Assembly: GCF_003892345.1 (NCBI RefSeq)
Contig: NZ_RRUE01000001.1
Location: 217,008 to 281,007, forward strand
DNA from: Lautropia dentalis
GTDB lineage: Bacteria > Pseudomonadota > Gammaproteobacteria > Burkholderiales > Burkholderiaceae_E
Direction: 5' to 3'
DNA length: 64,000 nt
The notes beneath the pieces were generated by a model that saw only the letters and a program-made list of their open reading frames with translations, was not told where the DNA came from and ran no database searches. Positions 19,398 to 26,729 of this stretch are shown here, one piece after another. How positions within the stretch are numbered: position 1 is the stretch's first letter; the number at the start of each line of letters is the position of its first letter. Made by a program: the position numbers and the translations under genes.

Positions 19398-20153
19398 TCA
19401 GGGCTGGGTGGCCGCTGGGGCTACGCTGGCCCCATGAATATGATGGGCCTGCAGGGCGGCGGCCACGGCGCCGCTGGCCTTGGCGTGCTCGACGAAGCTC
19501 TTCAGTAGGCCGGCGGCGCGCTCGCTGCGCCCCTTCGGCAGGCCCATGGCCTGTTCGATCACCATGAAGCGGCCGGGCAGCAGGCGCAGGCCGGGCACGC
19601 GGGCGGCGTCGGCTTCCAGCTGCTGGCGCACGCCGGCGGCCACGTCCAGCCGGTCGGCCATGAAGGTGTCGACCACGGCCTGGGAGGAGGCGGCGCGCAC
19701 CAGGGTGGCATGCCGGATGTTCCGGGTGAGCCAGAGGTCGTAGGCACTGCCCTTGCCGACCACGATCCGGTGCCCCTCGGCATCGACCTGGGCATTGTCG
19801 GTCAGCGGAGAGTTTTTGAGCACCAGATAGGCGCCCTCGATGAGCACATAGGGTGCCGTGAAGCCGATGCCGGCCCCGCGCTCCGGGTCGATGGCAAAGA
19901 AGCCGATGTCGGCCCGCTCCTCCGTGACGGCGGCCACGGCCTCGGCCGCGATGTTCACCGGGATCAGGTCCAGCTCCACCCCCAGCAGGCGGGCGAGGCT
20001 GCGGGCCAAATCGACCGAGACACCAGCCGGCTCGGGACTGTCGGGCTGACGGTGGGCCAGCAGGGCGTTGCCGAGGTTGATGACGGCGCGCAGGCGGCCG
20101 GTGGGGACGAGTTCTGCGACGAGGGCGGGATCATCGATGGCAGCGACGGTCAT
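19398..20153 (-). CDS. Family 3 solute-binding-fold protein without signal peptide
   Basis: A 251-residue protein with the periplasmic binding protein type 2 fold of amino-acid ABC transporters: GVSVDLARSLARLLGVELDLIPV, GFFAIDPERGAGIGFTAPYV and VVGKGSAYDLWLTRNI are typical (each a substretch of the fold). The start ATG at 20153 has GGAG eight bases upstream. From this start there is no hydrophobic signal segment, and the longer upstream frame lacks one too, so the protein appears cytosolic. No permease or ATPase gene is adjacent. It may be a cytosolic ligand sensor or an enzyme of the cyclohexadienyl-dehydratase type; the sequence alone does not decide. Confidence 0.75.
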   Translation of the reverse strand: MTVAAIDDPALVAELVPTGRLRAVINLGNALLAHRQPDSPEPAGVSVDLARSLARLLGVELDLIPVNIAAEAVAAVTEERADIGFFAIDPERGAGIGFTAPYVLIEGAYLVLKNSPLTDNAQVDAEGHRIVVGKGSAYDLWLTRNIRHATLVRAASSQAVVDTFMADRLDVAAGVRQQLEADAARVPGLRLLPGRFMVIEQAMGLPKGRSERAAGLLKSFVEHAKASGAVAAALQAHHIHGASVAPAATQP

Positions 20154-20723
20154 GGGTGGTCTCCTTGCATATGATGACGTGTGTTTTTGCAATATGGGAT
20201 GAAAGGCGTGCCTTTCGGCAGAATGTCCTTTCCCTGGCCGGTGGCCCGGGCCCATTGTGCGGATCCGGCCCGTACGGGTAAAGACAGGGATTGACCGGAG
20301 CCGGCCGCTGCCGCCCGTTACGGCCGATGCCGGCAATGGCGGCAGATCCTGCAAAAACGCAGCGTACAGCGCGGTTGTCGGGGAAAGAGGGTGGATGCCG
20401 TCTGTCCGGTGCCGTGGCGTTGCCGGTGCATCGGGCAGGACGAAACCGTCAGCCTAACAGCCGGATGTTTCTCGCACGTGATGTTTCATGAGCATGGGTG
20501 ATGGATGCAAAATAACTGCGGGCGGCCGCCGGGCACAGGGCGCTTCAGGAGCGCAGTCCCATTGATGCATGCTTCATGCGACGCACATGTCCCGATGGGT
20601 ACGTGTCATGGGTACATGTCTTTGGGGTATGCGCCTCATGGATGCATCTGTCCCGCGCAGGTTCCGTTCTTCATCAACATGTCGCCGGTGCGGGTTGGCC
20701 GGCATTTTCGGAGACAGAAAACC
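20154..20723. other. Divergent intergenic region between the binding-protein gene and cstA
   Basis: About 570 bases that must contain promoters for both directions. A perfect 16-bp dyad GAAAGGC-GT-GCCTTTC lies at 20201-20216, upstream of the minus-strand gene. The right half (20500-20660) is full of ATG/CATG/GGTAC words but no open frame there resembles a protein. No clear promoter pair could be assigned. Confidence 0.5.
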
Positions 20724-22835
20724 ATGTCAGCTTCCGGTTCTGATCCCTCGAAGCGTTCGCCCTGGTTCCATCAGCTGGGCTGGTGGGTTGCCGCCCTGCT
20801 GGGGGCGTGGGCGCTGGGGGTGGTGGCACTCTCGCGCGGAGAAACCATCAACGCCCTGTGGGTGGTGATTGCCGCCGTCTGCGTCTATCTGATCGGTTAC
20901 CGCTATTACAGTCTGTTCATCGCGGACCGGGTTCTGGGGCTGGATGGCACGCGGATGACGCCGGCCTGGAAACACAATGACGGGCTCGATTTCGTGCCCA
21001 CCAATGAATATGTGCTGTTCGGCCACCATTTTGCAGCCATTGCCGGGGCCGGGCCGCTGGTGGGGCCGGTGCTGGCCGCGCAGATGGGTTATCTGCCGGG
21101 CATGCTGTGGATTCTGGCGGGCGTGGTGTTTGCCGGTGCGGTGCAGGATTTCATCGTGCTGTTCATTTCCGTGCGCCGCGATGGCCGTTCGCTGGGCGAT
21201 CTGGTCAAGGCCGAACTGGGGCCGGTGCCGGGCGTGATTGCGCTGGTCGGCACGTTCATGATCATGGTGATCATCCTGGCCGTGCTGGCCCTCATCGTGG
21301 TGAAGGCACTGGCGCACTCGCCGTGGGGGCTGTTCACGGTGTCGGCCACCATTCCGATTGCCATTTTCATGGGGGTGTACCTGCGCTACATCCGCCCGGG
21401 GCGCATCGGCGAGATTTCGCTGATCGGCTTCGTGCTGCTGATGCTGGCCATCATGCTGGGCCAGAACGTGGCCGAGAGCCCCACCTGGGGGCCGATGTTC
21501 GACCTCGACGGCAAGACGCTGACCTGGATCCTGATCGGCTATGGCGCAGTGGCCTCCATCCTGCCGGTGTGGCTGCTGCTGGCCCCGCGTGACTACCTGT
21601 CGACTTTCCTGAAGATCGGCACCATCGTGGGCCTCGCCCTGGGCATTCTGGTGGTGGCTCCCAGCCTGCAGATGCCGGCCGTCACCAAATTCATCGACGG
21701 CACCGGCCCGGTGTGGTCGGGCGACCTGTTCCCGTTCCTGTTCATCACCATTGCCTGCGGGGCGGTGTCGGGCTTCCATGCGCTGATCTCGTCGGGCACC
21801 ACGCCCAAGCTGCTCGAGAACGAGCGTCAGGCCCGCTTCATCGGCTATGCGGGCATGCTGATGGAATCGTTCGTGGCCATCATGGCGCTGGTGGCGGCCT
21901 CCGTCATCGATCCGGGCGTGTACTTTGCCATGAACAGCCCGGCGGCACTCATCGGCACGACCCCCGAGGCGGTGGCCCAGACGGTCTCCAGCTGGGGCTT
22001 CGTGATCACGCCGGATGTGCTGGTGGCCACGGCGAAGGATGTGGGCGAGCACACCATCCTGTCGCGGGCCGGTGGCGCACCGACGCTGGCGGTGGGCATG
22101 GCGCAGATCCTGCACCAGGCCATTGGCGGCAAGGCGATGATGGCCTTCTGGTACCACTTCGCCATCCTGTTCGAGGCGCTGTTCATCCTGACGGCGGTCG
22201 ATGCCGGTACCCGTGCCGGCCGCTTCATGCTGCAGGACCTGCTGGGCACGGTGGCACCGTCGCTGCGCCGGACCGACTCGCTGATGGCCAACCTGGTGGC
22301 CACCGGCCTGTGCGTGGCGGCCTGGGGCTACTTCCTCTATCAGGGCGTGGTCGATCCGCTGGGCGGCATCAACACGCTGTGGCCGCTGTTCGGCATTGCC
22401 AACCAGATGCTGGCTGCGGTGGCGCTGGTGCTGGGTACGGTGGTGCTCTACCGCATGAAGAAAGACCGCTATGTCTGGGTGACCATCCTGCCCACCATCT
22501 GGCTGCTGGTCTGCACGCTGTCGGCTGGCTGGGAGAAACTCTTTCACGAGAACCCGAAAATCAGCTTCCTCGCCCACGCCCGCAAGTATTCGGAGGCGCT
22601 GGCCGAACAGAAGGTGCTGGCGCCGGCCAAATCGCTGGAACAGATGCAGCAGGTGCTGTTCAACGATTATGTCGATGCAGCGCTGTGCGGCCTGTTCATG
22701 CTGGTGGTGGTGAGCGTGGCGGTGTTTGGCGTGAAGTCCGTGATGGAGGCCCGCCGTCGTCCCGAACCCTCCACGGCCGAAATGCCGTATGAACCGCTGC
22801 CGGCCGAGGCGGCCGCCGGTCCGGGAGGACACTGA
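20724..22835 (+). CDS. cstA: Carbon starvation protein A, pyruvate/peptide transporter family
   Basis: A 703-residue inner-membrane protein with many hydrophobic helices, the length of E. coli CstA (701). The start ATG at 20724 follows GGAGAC at the right distance. Family motifs include GYRYYSLFIADRVLGLDG, FVPTNEYVLFGHHFAAIAG and SGFHALISSGTTPK. Family members import pyruvate or peptides and are induced at carbon limitation. The gene is directly followed by a ybdD homologue, the usual partner. Confidence 0.93.
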   Translation: MSASGSDPSKRSPWFHQLGWWVAALLGAWALGVVALSRGETINALWVVIAAVCVYLIGYRYYSLFIADRVLGLDGTRMTPAWKHNDGLDFVPTNEYVLFGHHFAAIAGAGPLVGPVLAAQMGYLPGMLWILAGVVFAGAVQDFIVLFISVRRDGRSLGDLVKAELGPVPGVIALVGTFMIMVIILAVLALIVVKALAHSPWGLFTVSATIPIAIFMGVYLRYIRPGRIGEISLIGFVLLMLAIMLGQNVAESPTWGPMFDLDGKTLTWILIGYGAVASILPVWLLLAPRDYLSTFLKIGTIVGLALGILVVAPSLQMPAVTKFIDGTGPVWSGDLFPFLFITIACGAVSGFHALISSGTTPKLLENERQARFIGYAGMLMESFVAIMALVAASVIDPGVYFAMNSPAALIGTTPEAVAQTVSSWGFVITPDVLVATAKDVGEHTILSRAGGAPTLAVGMAQILHQAIGGKAMMAFWYHFAILFEALFILTAVDAGTRAGRFMLQDLLGTVAPSLRRTDSLMANLVATGLCVAAWGYFLYQGVVDPLGGINTLWPLFGIANQMLAAVALVLGTVVLYRMKKDRYVWVTILPTIWLLVCTLSAGWEKLFHENPKISFLAHARKYSEALAEQKVLAPAKSLEQMQQVLFNDYVDAALCGLFMLVVVSVAVFGVKSVMEARRRPEPSTAEMPYEPLPAEAAAGPGGH

Positions 22836-22836
22836 C

Positions 22837-23121
22837 ATGGCGGAGGGCAAGCACGAAGCCGCGACCATTGCGGCTGCAGGCGCGCGGGCGCGCCAGGCGG
22901 GCGGCTCGGTGTTCGGTGCTGCGCTCAGGCGCTCGCTGGGAACCGGCGGGCGCTATCTGGGCCAGACCATGCGGCTGATGGTGGGTATGCCCGATTACGA
23001 GCGCTATGTGGCCCACGTGCAGCGCGTGCATCCCGGGCAGACCCCCATGAGCTACGAGGAGTTCTTTCGCAACCGTCAGGACGCCCGCTACGGCGGGCGC
23101 GGCAAGGTGGGGTGCTGCTGA
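22837..23121 (+). CDS. ybdD: YbdD-family small protein (DUF466)
   Basis: A 94-residue protein starting one base after the cstA stop. The segment YLGQTMRLMVGMPDYERYVAH and the PMSYEEFFRNRQDARYGG stretch are the family signature (each shown in part), ending in a CC pair. It is about 30 residues longer at the N-terminus than the E. coli protein. YbdD-type proteins are encoded with CstA-type transporters and are needed for uptake; here the coupling is by position. Its stop codon lies inside the first unit of a downstream 15-bp tandem repeat. Confidence 0.88.
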   Translation: MAEGKHEAATIAAAGARARQAGGSVFGAALRRSLGTGGRYLGQTMRLMVGMPDYERYVAHVQRVHPGQTPMSYEEFFRNRQDARYGGRGKVGCC

Positions 23122-23201
23122 ACGGGGTGCTCCTGGGTGAGGTGCTGCTGGGTGAGGCGCTGCTGGGTGGGGCGCTGCTGGGTGGGGCGCTGCCGGGGCG
23201 G
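23112..23201 (+). repeat. Six 15-bp tandem repeats at the 3' end of ybdD
   Basis: Six consecutive 15-base units of the form GYGCTGCTGGGTGRG start inside the last codons of ybdD and continue into the intergenic space. Two neighbouring units are identical. The pattern looks like slippage growth from the gene's end, not a designed control site. Confidence 0.85.
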
Positions 23202-23463
23202 AAAGTGCGCGCCCGCAGCGTGGGGTCTTCGCAGCCGTGCATGTCATGCGCCGACGTGGCTCCGTGCCCCGGCCTTTCCGCTCCAGGGGGAAGGGCCAGC
23301 CTGTTTTGTGGGTATGTGTTGCCGGGTGCTACGGCTCGTGAAGGGGCCGTTTGCCCTGCGGCCCTGATCGGGCCGATAATTGCAGAGGTCATGCCCAGAC
23401 GCCTGTGTTCCGGCTCGTGGGCTTTCTGTGTTCATTCAAATGCGAGTACAACGGAGGAAGTCT

Positions 23464-24159
23464 GTGAGCGGAAGTGATGCAGCCGAACAGAACGCGGAAT
23501 CACCCGCACGGGAGGCAGCGCCGTCCGGAGCGGGTGACGGTCCTTCCTCCAGCCTGTCCCCCGCGGATGGACTCGCCCCGCCGGCGCCACCGTCCGGCCC
23601 CGACGCCGACGATGCGCTGCCCCTGCTGAACCAGCAGTTCACCATGCTCAATGGTCTGCGCCGTGCGCGGACCTGGGTGGATGTCTATCTGGTCACCGGT
23701 ACCTGCCTGCACGGCCAGATCCGTTCGTTCGATTCCAACATGCTGCTGCTGCAGACCCGCAGCGGCGAGGTGGCGCTCTATCACCACGCCGTCAGCAGCG
23801 TGATGCGCGCCCAGAAGCGCGGCGGCAGCCGGCCGTCGTCGTCCGCCCGCAAGCCGGCCCGCACGGTCGGCGGCCGCTCCGGCCAGCGCGACGAGGGAGG
23901 CCGTCCCGAGATGGATGGCGGTACCCGTGCCCATGGTGCCGGCCAGGCCCCCCGCGTCTGGCGGCAGCCGGCCATCGAAACAGCGCCGCGGCCCCGGGTG
24001 GAAATCAACCGGGAGGCGGGCGGCCGCATCGAGGGCTCACGCCTGTCGGCATCGCGTCCGGCCGGTGCGGCCCCGCGCCGGGCGCCGCCTCCGCCCGCCG
24101 GGGTGGTGGTGGTGCGCCACAAGCGGGTGCGCACCATCGTCAAGCCGGAAGACGTGTAG
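23464..24159 (+). CDS. Divergent Hfq-like RNA-binding protein with long extensions
   Basis: A 231-residue protein; the GTG start was chosen because GGAGGAAG lies just upstream. Residues about 55-120 match the Hfq Sm fold: MLNGLRRARTWVDVYLV, GQIRSFDSNMLLLQ and YHHAVSSV correspond to the Hfq stretches around LNALRRERV, GQIESFD and YKHAIS. The rim arginines and the first-motif Tyr are kept; the YKH motif is changed to YHH. An acidic Ser/Pro N-terminal arm and a 110-residue Arg/Pro/Ala-rich basic tail flank it. Hfq normally has about 80-100 residues, so this is probably a second, specialised Hfq-type RNA chaperone. A role in small-RNA regulation is inference. Confidence 0.8.
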   Translation: MSGSDAAEQNAESPAREAAPSGAGDGPSSSLSPADGLAPPAPPSGPDADDALPLLNQQFTMLNGLRRARTWVDVYLVTGTCLHGQIRSFDSNMLLLQTRSGEVALYHHAVSSVMRAQKRGGSRPSSSARKPARTVGGRSGQRDEGGRPEMDGGTRAHGAGQAPRVWRQPAIETAPRPRVEINREAGGRIEGSRLSASRPAGAAPRRAPPPPAGVVVVRHKRVRTIVKPEDV

Positions 24160-24186
24160 CGCGTGTCATGAGTTCATACACGCGCT
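24158..24186 (+). promoter_or_regulatory. Long inverted repeat at the 3' end of the Hfq-like gene
   Basis: AGCGCGTGT and ACACGCGCT form a 9-bp stem that continues inside with ATGA/TCAT, giving 13 paired bases with one bulge. It begins in the stop codon. There is no T run, so it is at most a rho-dependent or protective 3' hairpin. Confidence 0.55.
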
Positions 24187-24224
24187 GACCAGCATGCGTT
24201 CATAACACGTCCCAGGCGCCCCCC

Positions 24225-25235
24225 ATGTTCAGCTATCGCCATGTCTTTCACGCCGGCAATCATGCCGACGTGCTCAAGCACGCCATCCTGGTGGCCATCC
24301 TGCGTCACCTGGCCCAGAAGGACAAGGCGTTCTGGGTGTTCGATACCCATGCCGGTGCTGGCCTGTACCGGCTCGATGCCGCCCAGGCCCGCAAGAATGC
24401 CGAGTACGCCAGTGGCATCGAGGCCCTGTGGCCGGTGAAGAAGCTGCCGCCGCTGCTGAAGGATTACTGCGAGGCCGTGGCGCGTTTCGATGCGGCGCAT
24501 GGCCAGCAGCGGGGCGTCGCAGGCCGGGGGGAACGGGAAGCGAAGGCGGGCTCCGCTCGTGCCGGTGGGCCTGTGGAAGCCGGTTCGGAGAGGCGTGCAG
24601 CTGGGGCAGCTTTGATGGCTGGCGCGCCGTCCGGAAAGGTGGTGCGTGCCGGCCGCCTGCCGCGCTGGTATCCGGGGTCGCCCTGGCTGGCGCTGCAGGC
24701 CATGCGCCCGCAGGACCGGCTGCGCTGCTTCGAGGCGCATCCCAGCGAGATCCGCGCGCTGCAGAACAATCTGGCCGCGGCTGGGCGCCGGCAGGTGCAG
24801 GTGTTCGGCGAGGACGGCTTTGCCGGGCTGAAGGCGCTGCTGCCGCCGGTGTCGCGCCGCGGGCTGGTCGTCATCGACCCGTCCTACGAGGACAAGCGCG
24901 ACTATTCGAAGGCGCGCCGCACGTTGATCGAGGCGCTGGAGCGCTTTGCCACCGGCACGATGATGCTCTGGTACCCGCTCGTGCGCCGTCGCGAGCTGAT
25001 GCTGCTGCTCGAAAACCTGCCCAGGCTGCCCGGCCTGACCGACTGGCTGGATGTGCGCCTGCAGGTCAGCGCCCCGCCGGAAGATGGTTACGGGCTCTAC
25101 GGCAGCGGCGTGTTCGTGATCAACCCGCCGTACACGCTGGCCCCCAGCCTGAAGGAAGCCATGCCGGTGCTGTGGGAGCTGCTGGGGCAGGACGCCCGTT
25201 CCGGCTGGTGGATGGGTTCGTCGAACGAGCGCTGA
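24225..25235 (+). CDS. rlmJ: 23S rRNA (adenine(2030)-N(6))-methyltransferase
   Basis: A 336-residue enzyme that methylates A2030 of 23S rRNA using S-adenosylmethionine. N-terminal MFSYRHVFHAGNHADVLKH and DTHAGAGLY are family signatures, the catalytic motif is IDPSYEDKRDY, and the C-terminal GSGVFVINPPY is also typical. It is about 55 residues longer than E. coli RlmJ because of a Gly/Ala/Arg-rich insertion at about residues 95-142, between the first strand region and the WYPGSPWLALQ motif. It stands alone, 65 bases after the Hfq-like gene. Confidence 0.93.
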   Translation: MFSYRHVFHAGNHADVLKHAILVAILRHLAQKDKAFWVFDTHAGAGLYRLDAAQARKNAEYASGIEALWPVKKLPPLLKDYCEAVARFDAAHGQQRGVAGRGEREAKAGSARAGGPVEAGSERRAAGAALMAGAPSGKVVRAGRLPRWYPGSPWLALQAMRPQDRLRCFEAHPSEIRALQNNLAAAGRRQVQVFGEDGFAGLKALLPPVSRRGLVVIDPSYEDKRDYSKARRTLIEALERFATGTMMLWYPLVRRRELMLLLENLPRLPGLTDWLDVRLQVSAPPEDGYGLYGSGVFVINPPYTLAPSLKEAMPVLWELLGQDARSGWWMGSSNER

Positions 25236-25393
25236 GCGCTGGTCGCTGGCCGTAAACGGGCAGTGGTATTCTGGCCTGTCGCCAGGGTGGGGGCAAGTGC
25301 TACGGTGGGGCAAAAATGCCATGGTGGCGGTATGTGCCGGATGCCGGCCGCTGTGAGAGCGACCGGTGCGGGAAGCGCTGTTTTTCCGGTGTC

Positions 25394-26521
25394 TCAGTGG
25401 CCAGTTTCGGGCTCGACGTAAAACGTCCCACGCGGTACGACCGGCAGCCAGCGTTTGTAGAAACCCAGATAACTGGCCTGCGGATCGATGTCCTGGAACA
25501 GTGACGGATAGGCCGCCTTGGCGATGTACTGTACCGACGCATAGTCGGCCACCGAGCGTGAGGCCCCCTGGTACGCACCATGAATGCGCTTGCTGCGGAC
25601 GGCGGGCAGGCTGCTCCAGCCCGGACGCTGCGCAAAGCTCTCCAGCCGCTTGAGGGCATCCTCGCGGCTCACGTCGATGCCCATGCGCATGGCGGTGGGA
25701 ACCTTGCTGCTTTCCGTGCCGGTGATCAGGATGACCTCCGGTTTGGCGGCAATGATCTGTTCCGGGTTCATCGGCCCCCAGTACTGGACGTAGGGAGCGG
25801 CAATGTTGTCGCCGCCGGCCAGGTCGATCAGGGCGCCCCACTGGCTGCGGCCGTAGGCGAAGCTGTATTCGGATGGCCCCTTGTTGCCGAATTCGGCATA
25901 GACCTTCGGTTTGGGCAGACCAGCCTGCTCGATGCGGGCCTGCACCGCTTCGACGGCACTGCGGTACTCGTCGGCAATCTTGCGGGCGCGCTTTTGCTGG
26001 CCGGTGACTTCGCCGATCAGCAGCGTGCTGGCAACATGGCTGGCCACGGTCTCTTCGTTGTAGTCCACCACCACGATGGGAATGCCCGCCTGCTGCAGGC
26101 GGTCGGCATCGGCGCCCAGGCTGCGGTACTGCCACCGGGCCAGCACGATCACATCCGGACGCAGCGCCAGCACCTTGTCCACGGAAAAGCTCTGGGTCTC
26201 GACATCGCCCACGTCGGGAAGCTTCTTCAGCGACGGACGATGGGCCGTGAACAGGGCCCAGCTGGCTGGCCGCCAGCCCTCCCAGCCCTCGCGCGACAGG
26301 CCGACCACCCGGTCGAAGGCCTTTTCCGTGCCAATGGCCATGTAGTCTTCGTAGTAAAAGCCCAGCAGCACCCGTTTGGCCGGCGACGCGATGGTCACCT
26401 TGCGTCCCTCGATGTCGGTCACTTCCTTCTTGGCGGCGAAGGCGGGGGCCATCAGACCCATGGCCAGGGCGCCCAGGGCAGCGGTCAGCAGGGGGCGGGG
26501 GAAGGGACGGGTGAATGACAT
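25394..26521 (-). CDS. Orphan iron/metallophore-type ABC transporter substrate-binding protein
   Basis: A 375-residue exported protein with a signal peptide ending at AFA-AKKEV near residue 30. The class III (helical-backbone) binding fold is shown by DIEGRKVTIASPAKRVLLGF, LKKLPDVGDVETQSFSVDKV and VILARWQYRSLG (each in part). It is a clear paralogue of the binding protein at 44404-45513, sharing GFYYEDY, the WRP motif, KKLPDVG and RPGWS-LPAV. No permease or ATPase is adjacent, so it either uses the FecCD-type transporter at 45526-47596 or another one. The substrate (ferric chelate, nickel or cobalamin-like) cannot be told from sequence. Confidence 0.85.
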   Translation of the reverse strand: MSFTRPFPRPLLTAALGALAMGLMAPAFAAKKEVTDIEGRKVTIASPAKRVLLGFYYEDYMAIGTEKAFDRVVGLSREGWEGWRPASWALFTAHRPSLKKLPDVGDVETQSFSVDKVLALRPDVIVLARWQYRSLGADADRLQQAGIPIVVVDYNEETVASHVASTLLIGEVTGQQKRARKIADEYRSAVEAVQARIEQAGLPKPKVYAEFGNKGPSEYSFAYGRSQWGALIDLAGGDNIAAPYVQYWGPMNPEQIIAAKPEVILITGTESSKVPTAMRMGIDVSREDALKRLESFAQRPGWSSLPAVRSKRIHGAYQGASRSVADYASVQYIAKAAYPSLFQDIDPQASYLGFYKRWLPVVPRGTFYVEPETGH

Positions 26522-26635
26522 GGGCGGATGACCTCGCAGGGAAAGGGAACGGGGCGTGAGGGGGGCGGACGGTTCACCGATGGTTTGGGGGCAGCATGCG
26601 ACGGGAACGACGGGCGCAAAGCAGACGAATCCGCC

Positions 26636-26729
26636 GGATCAGCTGATGACGCCTGCAGGATCAGCTGATGCTCCCCGCAGGATCGGCCGATGCCCCACAG
26701 GATCGGCGCCACCGCCGGATCAGCTGATG
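26636..26729. repeat. Iterated palindromic GGATCAGCTGATG boxes
   Basis: Five GGATC-type boxes at 26636, 26658, 26680, 26700 and 26717; three are exact GGATCAGCTGATG, one is GGATCGGCCGATG, and one is partial. The core ATCAGCTGAT is self-complementary and the first three are spaced exactly 22 bases. The last overlaps the stop codon of the acetyltransferase gene. They lie 115-210 bases upstream of the orphan binding-protein start, so they could be operator sites or leftovers of local tandem duplication. Confidence 0.75.

Noticed and set aside
20727-22868. A 713-codon open frame antisense to cstA
   Set aside because: His/Gln/Arg-rich shadow of a membrane protein gene; no motif and no ribosome site.
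22696-23247. A minus-strand frame across ybdD and the 15-bp repeats encoding APHPAAPHPAAP-like repeats
   Set aside because: The repeat peptide is a by-product of the tandem DNA repeat and the frame overlaps ybdD, which has family similarity and correct spacing to cstA.
26636-26729. A CRISPR array or att site from the repeated GGATCAGCTGATG boxes
   Set aside because: Repeats are 13 bases with 4-9 base gaps, no cas, integrase or tRNA gene is present.
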